Source: Candidatus Wolframiiraptor sp. EX4484-121
Lineage (GTDB): Archaea; Thermoproteota; Nitrososphaeria_A; Caldarchaeales; Wolframiiraptoraceae
DNA: 15,741 bases
Direction: 5' to 3'
Assembly (NCBI GenBank): GCA_002255105.1
Contig: NJEK01000063.1
Location: forward strand, 1 to 15,741
The notes under the pieces were generated by a model, which saw nothing but the letters and a program-made list of their open reading frames with translations, searched no databases and was not told the origin of the DNA. Numbering within the stretch: the stretch's first letter is position 1; every line of letters begins with the position of its first letter. Below are positions 5,824 through 12,393 of this stretch, piece after piece. The position numbers and the translations under genes are program-made.

Positions 5824-7174
5824 ATGAGCTTGGATGAGAGCATTTACCGAGAATTCCTCGAAGAGGTTGAAAGGGTTGCCGGAGAGATCCGGAAGCTCAT
5901 AGATGAGGGTAGATCTTTCATGATCTTCTGCCATAATGATGCCGACGGGCTTTCCTCAGGAGCCATAGCCTCGATAATGTTCTTGAGGGAGGGGGCGAGG
6001 TTCTTGACGAGGGCGGTTGGGGGCATAGACGAGGTCTTCGAGGACCTCAAGGACCTCTCAGAGGCATCATGAGCCTATGGGCGAGGCATCCAAAAACATA
6101 ATCCAAGCGAATCCGCATCTCTATGGGATAAATGGGGCGGATGAGATAAGCGGGGCTGGAGTGACGTATCTCGTGGCCAAGGCGTTAAATGGGGAGAACG
6201 TGAGCTACTCTCCAATCGCGGTCGTCGGAGCTCTAGGAGATCTGCAGGATAGGATCGATGGGAGATCTCTCCACGGATTAAATGAGCTCATAGTTAAAGA
6301 CTCCGTCGACGCCGGGTTGATGAGGGTTGAGGAGGATCTACTATTCTATGGCAGGAGCTATAAGCCGATCCACATAGCCCTGGCCAGCACAACCAACCCA
6401 TTCATCCCCGGAATCTCCGGAGACGAGTCGAGAGCATATAGCTTCCTAATGGATGTCGGGATTAAGGTCAAGGAGGATGACAGATGGAAGGTTTTAGCCG
6501 AACTCGACGAGGATGAGAAGAAGAAGCTCTATAATGGTTTGATGAAGCATCTGGCATCGCTCGGGCTTCCGCCCAGCCTGGCGAGGGGCTTAATCGGAAA
6601 GGTCTATGAGCTCGTTAAGGAGGAGCCCTGGACCCATCTTAGGGATGCTAGGGAGTTCGCCTCCCTCTTAAACGCCTGTGGAAAGACTGGGAATGAGTGG
6701 GTCGGGATAGCGGTCGCGATGGGTAACCGCGCCGAACTCCTAGAAAAAGCCCAGAAGCTCTTAGAGGATTATAGGATTAAGCTCGCCAGATCCATAGAGT
6801 ATGCGATGAGGGATGAGAGCAGGCAGGAGCTGAAACACACGATAGTCATAGACGGCGGGGACGTAATAGATCACAAGCTGATAAGCTCGGTTGCCTCGAT
6901 GATCTCCTCAACCGGAATCCTAGGAGAAGATAAGATCCTAATAGCCATGGCCTCGGCCGAGGGGTCGATAAAGGTTTCCGCGAGGGCCAGCAAGAAGCTG
7001 ATCAAGATGGGCTTGGATCTCGGCGAGATCCTACAGAAGGCTGCGAGGATCGTTGGAGGTCGGGGAGGGGGCCACGACATAGCGGCTGGGGCTGAGATAC
7101 CGAAGATGAAGAAGACGTTATTCGTTTTGGAGGTCGATAGGATTACGGGTGAGATGCTTGGAGATTCTAAGTGA
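5824..7174 (+). pseudogene. GAN / RecJ-like DHH nuclease gene, lacking motif II
   Basis: Archaeal RecJ/Cdc45 homologue, a manganese-dependent single-strand exonuclease that associates with GINS and MCM in the replisome. Part one (5824-6072) has DHH motif I, FCHNDADGLSSGA, then stops at TGA 6070-6072. In the next frame the sequence resumes at about 6065 with HHEPMGEASKNIIQANPHLY, i.e. the DHHxP motif III lacking its Asp. It continues through GADEISGAGVTYL, VVGALGDLQDR, the FIPGISGDES region and the DHHA1 signature GGRGGGHDIAAGA (about 7053-7091), ending TGA 7174. Between them the family has about 30 residues including the metal-binding DLGSG motif II; these are missing and the frame is lost. 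As written it cannot make an active nuclease. Everything else is well conserved, so the lesion is recent or an assembly error. The neighbouring genes are intact. Confidence 0.88.
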
Positions 7175-7439
7175 GGCCGAGCTGAGTCTGACGTTCATGG
7201 ATGAGAGGGAGGCCGAGATAATCGCGAAGAGCCTTGAACCAGACAATCAGCCGCTCCCGAGGGGATTAAAACTCAAGATGACCCGAGCTGGAAAGGTGAT
7301 CCTATTCGAGATTAGATGTGAGAGGGGCGTGAGATCCCTCCTCACAACCCTGGATGACATACTTTGTATGGCGAATCTCACGCTGAAAGCCATAAGATCC
7401 TTGGAGAGATCTAAGCACGCCTCCTCCAAGCCATCATGA
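7149..7439 (+). CDS. pcc1: KEOPS complex subunit Pcc1
   Basis: Small dimerisation subunit of KEOPS, which makes the t6A modification of tRNAs decoding ANN codons together with Kae1, Bud32 and Cgi121. It has the family pattern at residues 18-83: DEREAEIIAKSLEPDN, PLPRGLKLKM, the strand KVILFEIRCERGVRSL, and the helix TTLDDILCMANLTLKAI. At 96 residues it is slightly long because of a charged, Ser/Lys-rich tail. GTG 7149 overlaps the end of the GAN gene by 26 nt; TTG 7158 is an alternative start. The adjacency uS15 - GAN - Pcc1 is a conserved archaeal arrangement. Its last 29 bases overlap tail to tail with the ABC transporter gene on the other strand. Confidence 0.88.
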   Translation: MRCLEILSEAELSLTFMDEREAEIIAKSLEPDNQPLPRGLKLKMTRAGKVILFEIRCERGVRSLLTTLDDILCMANLTLKAIRSLERSKHASSKPS

Positions 7440-8835
7440 TCAGAATTAATATGGCTGAGAATATCCCGACCCCTCCACTCGGAGGAATATTGATCAATCT
7501 GGCGAAAAAGTACCCGGCCACCATGAGGCCGATGGCCGTGAGATATGAGATGGAGGAAGAGCCCCTTTTACTGAATCTCAAGGCCACGGCTCCGGGCACG
7601 GCCATGATCACGTGGGTGACCAAGACCCCTATCGTCGAGGAGAGTATTGAGGCTGCCAACGCGATCAGAGAATAGAAGAGGTATCTGTAGAATCTCACGC
7701 TTAATCCAAGGGCCTTCGCCCCATCCTCATCGAATGCGATATACTTCAGCTCCCTAGATATTGTGTGGATCAATGGGATCACCACTATCGACGCTGTTAG
7801 GATTCGGGAGAAATCGTCTATGGTGGCTATGGCGGATGTCCCGGCTATGTATAGCCATGCCTCGGCGATCGCCGTGCTCGACAGATATGCTGCTAGGAAG
7901 CTGAAGACTATCGTTATGGTCGTGGCTATCGAGACGCTTAAGGCTATCGCCACATCCTCAGCGAAACCTCTCTCGATCAGCTCGGCGGCTAGGATCGATA
8001 AGCCTATGGCCGTTAGGGTTGCGATCACCGGCACCGGGATACTCATCCCCAAGACTATGTTTAGGTATATTCCGAGGATCGCCCCGCCTAGGATCGAGTG
8101 GAGCATGGTTAACGCGAACATTATGCTCCTCGAGGTCAAGTTTTCAAGCCTCAATACCTCTTCAGCCCTCCCAATCGCGTATACCCGCTTATTCAGTAGG
8201 ATCACGGTAGGCTCAAGCTCTATGCATGGGCTTAGCTCGTGGGCGACCAAGAATATATCTATCTCGAACTTCTTGTGAAGCTGATAGAGTAGCTCGGCTA
8301 TCTGACACTTCATGTCGAAGTCCAGCATCGAGAAGGGCTCATCGAGTAGGAGGAGCTTAGGATTCTTGATCAAGGCCCTCGCTATCAAGGCCCTCTGCCT
8401 CAATCCTCCGCTAAGCTCCGTGAATAGCGCCGACGGATCGTCTATCTCGACCAATTCCAAGACCTCTCTAATCCTGTCCCTAATCCCCCTCGTTATTATT
8501 CTTGGAGGTATGGTCTTCGATAGGGCTCCCATCGCCACGAGCTCTTCAACCGTTATCGGAACCCTCTGATCGATGTTTACAACTTGGGGAACGTATCCCG
8601 CCAACTCCCTAACGTGCCTAGAATCCCTAACCGAATCATATCCATAGACCCTGACCCAACCCTCCTGAGGCTTCAGCAATCCAAGCATTATCTTGAGGAG
8701 GGTCGTCTTCCCGGCGCCGTTAGGCCCCATCACCACGCAGTAGAATGGTGAGGAGATCTTGAAGCTCACATCCTCTAGAGCCAACTTCTCCCCAAATCTA
8801 AACGTTACCCCATGGGCTTCAACGCTCCCTTGCAT
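7411..8835 (-). CDS. Metal ABC transporter: ATPase fused to ABC-3 permease lacking TM1
   Basis: A 474-residue single frame. Residues 1-232 are an ABC ATPase of the zinc/manganese type: Walker A GPNGAGKT (37-44), Q-loop VPQ (82-84), signature LSGG (141-144), Walker B LLLLDEP (161-167) and switch His199. Residues about 234-474 match the ZnuB/MntB permease family from SRSIMFALTMLHSILGGAI (equivalent to the RRxSxxGDALxHxxLPG segment after TM1) to the C-terminus, including FDEDGAKALGLSVRFYRYL and VTHVIMAVPGAVALR. The permease's first 30-45 residues with TM1, and the usual end of the ATPase, are absent at the joint (near 8128-8136). It could be a true fusion or an in-frame deletion joining two former genes. 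The ATG overlaps the end of the binding-protein gene by 17 nt, as in an operon. Confidence 0.85.
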   Translation of the reverse strand: MQGSVEAHGVTFRFGEKLALEDVSFKISSPFYCVVMGPNGAGKTTLLKIMLGLLKPQEGWVRVYGYDSVRDSRHVRELAGYVPQVVNIDQRVPITVEELVAMGALSKTIPPRIITRGIRDRIREVLELVEIDDPSALFTELSGGLRQRALIARALIKNPKLLLLDEPFSMLDFDMKCQIAELLYQLHKKFEIDIFLVAHELSPCIELEPTVILLNKRVYAIGRAEEVLRLENLTSRSIMFALTMLHSILGGAILGIYLNIVLGMSIPVPVIATLTAIGLSILAAELIERGFAEDVAIALSVSIATTITIVFSFLAAYLSSTAIAEAWLYIAGTSAIATIDDFSRILTASIVVIPLIHTISRELKYIAFDEDGAKALGLSVRFYRYLFYSLIALAASILSSTIGVLVTHVIMAVPGAVALRFSKRGSSSISYLTAIGLMVAGYFFARLINIPPSGGVGIFSAILILIMMAWRRRA

Positions 8836-9838
8836 AGCTCCTCACCTTCAACAGCAATAAAGCTACAAAGAGCGCCAATATAATGTTGGCGGTGATCGAT
8901 GGGATCAACATCGATCTCCACAAACCATCCTCACTCGAGCCGCCGATCACCAGCCCCGACCTATACTTTATTGATGTGGCGGCGAGGAGGGAGATCATGT
9001 GAGGCTCATTCGATAAACTCAGAACCGGAACCGTCACATGTGGTATCCTATGCTCTCTTAATAGGCCGAGGAACTTGCCCTGCCTCGATAGCTCTAGGTC
9101 GCTGACGAAGACTAGGTCGGCCTCACCAGACCTAATCTCATCCTCAATCCTCAACACATCCCCCTCCGTCACCTCGATCGAGAGCTCTGGGAGAATCCAG
9201 TCAACGATCCTGAGACCTAGATCCTCGGCCACATACTGCATCGGAGGCCCGAGCAAGATCACCTTTACACCCTGGATCCCAAGCTTTCTTACCTCTTCTC
9301 TGATCGAGGATAGCTTTGAGAGATATCTCTCCAAGTTCGCCTCATAGTAGCCTCGATTCTCCGGATCTATCTCGATAAGCCTCTTTGCAACGGCCTTGGC
9401 GATCGCCTCCAAGCCCATCAAGGAGAACATGTATCCATGCGGGTTCGGGGTGCCGGTCTTCGCGTTCTTCAAGATCCTTAATCCCTCCCTCACATAATCC
9501 CTATAATCTATTATCGGGCTCCGCAAGATTCCTCTATCATGTAGCTCCCAGATCTTCTTCTCGACTAAGAGGTGGGTCGGCCCGCTCATCACGATCAGAG
9601 AAGCATTTGAGAGAACCTTCGCCAAGACTTGTTCGCTCGGCTCATAGCTGTGTGGATCCGCCCCCGCCGGGATAATGCACTCCACCGAAATCTTCTCCCC
9701 GCCGATCTCCTGGACGACGGATTTGAGCTGGGACATCGTCACCGCGACCACAAGCTTATCCGCGTAAACCGGGCGGATCGTTAAGGCTACTAGAGAGATC
9801 ATCAAGAGAATGCATATCATCGTGAGGCGCTCAGGCAC
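8819..9838 (-). CDS. Metal ABC transporter substrate-binding protein (ZnuA-like)
   Basis: Extracytoplasmic cluster A-I solute-binding protein, first gene of the metal-uptake operon. Residues 1-26 are a signal peptide (hydrophobic MICILLMISLVALTI, then VYADK). GADPHSYEPSEQ (59-70) holds the family His63, and NPHGYMFS (132-139) holds His134 in place of the usual DPHxWLxP. The third ligand region reads LGPPMQYVAEDLG where ZnuA normally has a His, so the metal or geometry may differ from zinc. TEGDVLRIEDEIRSGEADLVFVSD is the typical hinge-to-C-lobe stretch. Residues 312-330 are a C-terminal membrane anchor with a basic tail, common in archaeal binding proteins. GTG 9838 has an AACTTATATG box 23-32 nt upstream, fitting a leaderless start; ATG 9820 is an alternative but would shorten the signal peptide. 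Confidence 0.85.
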   Translation of the reverse strand: MPERLTMICILLMISLVALTIRPVYADKLVVAVTMSQLKSVVQEIGGEKISVECIIPAGADPHSYEPSEQVLAKVLSNASLIVMSGPTHLLVEKKIWELHDRGILRSPIIDYRDYVREGLRILKNAKTGTPNPHGYMFSLMGLEAIAKAVAKRLIEIDPENRGYYEANLERYLSKLSSIREEVRKLGIQGVKVILLGPPMQYVAEDLGLRIVDWILPELSIEVTEGDVLRIEDEIRSGEADLVFVSDLELSRQGKFLGLLREHRIPHVTVPVLSLSNEPHMISLLAATSIKYRSGLVIGGSSEDGLWRSMLIPSITANIILALFVALLLLKVRSYARER

Positions 9839-9860
9839 GGCTTAAACTTGAAGGATTCTC

Positions 9861-9870
9861 CATATAAGTT
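9861..9870 (-). promoter_or_regulatory. TATA box of the metal ABC operon
   Basis: Minus strand AACTTATATG, 23-32 nt before GTG 9838. I see no clear palindromic operator for a metal-responsive repressor next to it. Confidence 0.45.
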
Positions 9871-9916
9871 TAATTTGGTTGGACAGTTGGGGGGTGCCTC
9901 AATGGATCTCTGAAGG

Positions 9917-9928
9917 TTCTTATAATGG
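9917..9928 (+). promoter_or_regulatory. TATA box of the eS1 gene
   Basis: TTCTTATAATGG, 23-34 nt before ATG 9951. It supports a leaderless start at 9951 rather than the in-frame start 72 nt upstream at 9879. Confidence 0.5.
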
Positions 9929-9950
9929 CTCTCTCAGGGGTAGCCTTGAG

Positions 9951-10601
9951 ATGCCGCGGAGACCCTCAGCCGAGAAGAAGGCGCCTAAGCAGATCTACAC
10001 CATATATTCCCCGAGGTATTTTGGCTATAAGGAGATCGGGACTACATGGGCCTCCGATCCGAGCCAGGTTATCGGGAGAACCATCTGGGTTAGCCTCTAC
10101 ACGATCACCGGAGACTTCTCAAAACAGTATCTCCTCATAAGGTTCAAGATCGTCAGGGTCAAGGACTCGATCGCCGAGACAATCTTCTATGGCCACAAGT
10201 ATGGTAGAGAATTCGTTAGAAGCTTGGTCAGGAGGGGGTCGAGTAGGATAGACGGGATATTCAATTTGACGACTAAGGACGGATTCGACCTAAGAGTTCA
10301 AGCAACCGCCTTCACCCTAAAGAAGGTTAGGTCGCATTCGATCAAGGCAAAGCTCATCAGGAAGGCCATGAAGGAGATACTGGAGGAGGCGGCTAGCAGG
10401 CTCAACCTCTCGCAGCTCGCTCAAGAATTTGTCCTTGGGAAGACCGCGTCGGACATCTATCAAGAGGTGAAGAAGATAACGGTGCCCAGACACGTTGGGG
10501 TGATTAAGAGCAAGGTCTTAAAAGTTCCAGAGTGGGTTTATACGGAGGAGAGAGTTGAGAGAGAGATTAAGGAGGCCGAGGAGATCAAGGCGGCAACTTA
10601 G
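9951..10601 (+). CDS. rps3ae: 30S ribosomal protein eS1 (S3Ae)
   Basis: Archaeal/eukaryotic small-subunit protein located on the platform near the mRNA exit. It is 216 residues from ATG 9951, a normal length. Conserved segments in order: IYSPRYFGYKEIGTTWASDP, VIGRTIWVSLYTITGDFSKQ, the repeat-like IRFKIVRVKDSIAETIFYGH, REFVRSLVRRGSSRIDGIFN with TKDGFDLRV, and near the C-terminus AQEFVLGKTASDIYQEVKKI with PRHVGVIKSKVLKVPEW. The acidic tail after that is variable in the family. An in-frame extension to 9879 (MDSWGVPQW...) is rejected because it has no family match and would contain the promoter. It ends TAG and overlaps the next gene by 47 nt. In archaea eS1 often follows the uS15 - GAN - Pcc1 cluster; here a transporter operon stands between. 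Confidence 0.96.
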   Translation: MPRRPSAEKKAPKQIYTIYSPRYFGYKEIGTTWASDPSQVIGRTIWVSLYTITGDFSKQYLLIRFKIVRVKDSIAETIFYGHKYGREFVRSLVRRGSSRIDGIFNLTTKDGFDLRVQATAFTLKKVRSHSIKAKLIRKAMKEILEEAASRLNLSQLAQEFVLGKTASDIYQEVKKITVPRHVGVIKSKVLKVPEWVYTEERVEREIKEAEEIKAAT

Positions 10602-11211
10602 AGATCTGGTCGCGTTCGAGGCCGCAAAACTACTCTATAATGGAGAATGTGGAGAGTATGTCGATGCTAAGAGGGCAGCCGCTGAAGCCCTGAAGACATC
10701 TATTCTCCCAAGTAATCGGGAGGTTGCGTTAAAGATCCTCGAATACGCGTTAGAGGTTGAGGGGGAGGATTATTGGAGGAGGTTGAGGGAGCTTAGAGAG
10801 GAGGCATTAGAGGTCATGGAGAGCTTGAGCGAATTCAACCCGAGGTTAGTTGGAAGCGTCTGGAGGGGGATAATCAAGCCCAGCAGCGACGTAGATGTTG
10901 AGATAGACTCCGAGGATCTGGAGAAGGTTAAGGGGAGGATTAATCAATTAGGCTATGAGATCCTGGGAGTGGAGCGGATAGATGTTCCGGAGCCTCTCAG
11001 ATATGGGAGCTTATGGAGGATCAGGATCAAGGGTGGGAGGGGCCATGAGATTGAGATAATCTTGAAGGAGCATTCAAGCTACCTAAACCCGCCTAGATGC
11101 GACATCTTCGGAGACGTCAAGAAAGGTTTAAACATCTCCGAGCTGAGGAAAGTTTTGAGGAAGATGCCCACAGCCCTATTCATACCAGAGGGGAGAAGAG
11201 GATGGAGATAG
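10555..11211 (+). CDS. Archaeal nucleotidyltransferase-fold protein
   Basis: Member of the polymerase-beta nucleotidyltransferase superfamily of the kind found beside archaeal translation genes. The active-site pattern is GSVWRGIIKPSSDVDVEID (about residues 98-116): GSxxRG, then the two metal-binding aspartates in SDVDVEI. A third acidic position is plausible in GHEIEIILKE. The N-terminal region RDLVAFEAAKLLYNGECGEYVDAKRAAAEAL is conserved in homologues, and the C-terminal region has CDIFGDVKKGLNISELRKVL. The function is unknown in the family as I know it; transfer of a nucleotide or an (oligo)adenylate-type activity is possible. The only standard start upstream of the conserved N-terminus is TTG 10555, which overlaps eS1 by 47 nt; homologues seem to start near LRDLVAF, so the true start may be a nonstandard codon. 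The end overlaps the DUF2095 gene by 10 nt. Confidence 0.75.
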   Translation: MRERLRRPRRSRRQLRDLVAFEAAKLLYNGECGEYVDAKRAAAEALKTSILPSNREVALKILEYALEVEGEDYWRRLRELREEALEVMESLSEFNPRLVGSVWRGIIKPSSDVDVEIDSEDLEKVKGRINQLGYEILGVERIDVPEPLRYGSLWRIRIKGGRGHEIEIILKEHSSYLNPPRCDIFGDVKKGLNISELRKVLRKMPTALFIPEGRRGWR

Positions 11212-11552
11212 ATGAGAAGACGTTCAAGAAACTATTCCCAAACCTATACAGGGAGATCGTGCTGAAGAAGATGTATCTCTCGATAGACGCCGTCCGAACA
11301 GATATCGAGGAGGGAGAGAGGGAGGCCGAGAGGCGTAAAGGACCGGGCATGCCCACCCCGATAGACTATCTTAGGAGATGCGAGGACGATGAGGAGGCGT
11401 TCGAGGTCATAGACTACCTTGAGCGGAGGGGGGAGATCGACCACGAGGAGGCCGAGAGGCTTAGGAAGCAGGTGAGGGAGAGGGGTGTTAGGAGCTTTGG
11501 GAGCAAGAAGGAGTGGGGATACTATTCAACGAAATACCTAGGCGACGGGTAG
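11202..11552 (+). CDS. DUF2095 family protein
   Basis: Small acidic/basic archaeal protein of 116 residues from ATG 11202. The family features are seen in order: KTFKKLFPNLYREI, SIDAVRTDIEEGEREAERR, PTPIDYLRRCEDDEEAFEVI, DYLERRGEI and the C-terminal RERGVRSFGSKKEWGYYS. No catalytic motif is known to me, and the function of this archaeal family is undescribed as far as I know. The start is chosen at 11202 because GGGAGAAGAGG lies just upstream and the family begins here; the frame extends to 11097 but that part lies inside the previous gene in another frame. Overlaps the nucleotidyltransferase by 10 nt, which points to co-transcription with eS1. Confidence 0.85.
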   Translation: MEIDEKTFKKLFPNLYREIVLKKMYLSIDAVRTDIEEGEREAERRKGPGMPTPIDYLRRCEDDEEAFEVIDYLERRGEIDHEEAERLRKQVRERGVRSFGSKKEWGYYSTKYLGDG

Positions 11553-11556
11553 AGCG

Positions 11557-11594
11557 TAGAAAGCAAAAAATTTAAATGAAGTTTTTGCTTTCTA
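11557..11594 (+). promoter_or_regulatory. Inverted-repeat operator flanking the TATA box of the winged-helix gene
   Basis: TAGAAAGCAAAAA (11557-11569) and TTTTTGCTTTCTA (11582-11594) form a perfect 13-bp inverted repeat. The 12-nt spacer ATTTAAATGAAG contains the TATA-like ATTTAAAT, centred about 30 nt before ATG 11604. TAGAAAGC recurs directly at 11593-11600, at the expected transcription start. A dimer on this site would occlude the basal factors. Because the gene behind it encodes a winged-helix-type protein, autorepression is the simplest reading. A hairpin in RNA is less likely, since transcription would start downstream of the first arm. Confidence 0.65.
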
Positions 11595-11603
11595 GAAAGC
11601 GAG

Positions 11604-12017
11604 ATGAATAGGTCTCTTAAGGAGCTGATAAGAGAGCAGTTGATGATCGATGAGCAAAACATCATAAGCGATGTCTTGCCTAAGGCTAAAGAGTTCATAA
11701 GATTGACGAAGGACGGTAAGCCTGTGATAATAGCCGACAGAAGCCGTATCCCAAAGATCTACCACGTCCTCCTCTATCTCTTTGCCAAGAAGCTTGCCTA
11801 TCTGGCTGAATTAACGGATTCTCCTGGAGCCTCCATTAAGGAGATCTCAAGTGCGTTAGACTTTCCGGAAAATTATACAAGAGCCTTGCTGAGCGAGCTT
11901 CTCTCGAAGGGATTTATTCAGAGGAGTGAGAGGGGAATCTATGTCGCGGAGACCATGAGGATGAAGGAGGCCATATCCACGATAGAGGCTAAGCTTAGGG
12001 GATCCCCTAATGAATGA
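11604..12017 (+). CDS. Winged-helix protein, probable transcription regulator
   Basis: A 137-residue soluble protein. The first 60 residues (DEQNIISDVLPKAKEFIRLTKDGKPVIIAD) form a domain I know only from archaeal proteins of this type, followed by a helix (KIYHVLLYLFAKKLAYLAEL). Residues 77-118 fit a winged helix: SIKEISSALDFPENYTRALLSELLSKGFIQRSERGIYVAE, with ENYTRALLSELLSKG as the recognition helix and RSERGIYV as the wing. The start at ATG 11604 is set by the TATA box about 30 nt upstream. The gene sits directly behind a perfect inverted repeat spanning its promoter, and its stop overlaps the ATG of a paralogue (AATGAATGA). I infer a DNA-binding regulator or a promoter-proximal factor; its target beyond its own promoter is unknown. 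Confidence 0.7.
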   Translation: MNRSLKELIREQLMIDEQNIISDVLPKAKEFIRLTKDGKPVIIADRSRIPKIYHVLLYLFAKKLAYLAELTDSPGASIKEISSALDFPENYTRALLSELLSKGFIQRSERGIYVAETMRMKEAISTIEAKLRGSPNE

Positions 12018-12393
12018 AAGTGCAGAGGAACGTTTAAAGAAACTTGTTCAGAGTTTAACAATCGACAAGGAAGTTATGGCAGAAGAGATCCTGAAGCATG
12101 TAAATGCACTTAAACTCCTTCTAGAATTCCATGAAAACGTGATCGTCATAAAGAATTAGGAGAAGCTTCCTAGGAGAGTCGTCCTAATCCTCTATATGAT
12201 AGGTAAGCTCCTCCTATACGCCGCCGGTCGATTAGATTCTCCAGACCTCTCATTGGATGAAGCCGATGTGATAGTGGGAGGTGAGGAATTCCTCAACTCA
12301 GGCTGGATCTTAGCCACCTCCCCTACTTCATTTCGAGTTAATTTTAGGAAGGTTGGCGAGATCTTGAGGGAGTTCTCATTCATCGATGATTAG
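12010..12393 (+). pseudogene. Paralogue of the winged-helix gene, split by an in-frame TAG
   Basis: ATG 12010 overlaps the preceding stop. The frame runs 49 codons (MNESAEERLKKLVQSL to FHENVIVIKN), hits TAG at 12157-12159, and continues in the same frame as EKLPRRVVLILYMIGKLLLY through RLDSPDLSLDEA to TAG 12391-12393. Read through, it aligns to the upstream protein: VIVIKN*EKLPRRVVLILYMIGKLLLYAAGRLDSPDLSLDEA against PVIIADRSRIPKIYHVLLYLFAKKLAYLAELTDSPGASIKEI. The stop falls where the paralogue has Arg. The C-terminal winged helix is shorter by about eight residues, so DNA binding may be lost or altered. A sense-to-TAG substitution is the simplest explanation. Two separate short products, with restart at ATG 12196, are possible. 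Confidence 0.6.

Noticed and set aside
1914..8136. ACCTC/GAGGT near each of the four deletion joints, as a possible common recombination motif
   Set aside because: This 5-mer is very frequent in this GAG-rich sequence and its orientation and distance to the joints vary. Without the missing blocks it cannot be tested.
7436..8569. Several plus-strand frames opposite the ABC transporter gene
   Set aside because: They are mirror frames of a strongly conserved transporter and give no recognisable protein.
12157..12159. TAG as a pyrrolysine codon
   Set aside because: TAG ends several intact genes here, including uS15, eS1 and DUF2095, and nothing in the window points to pyrrolysine genes. A nonsense mutation is simpler.
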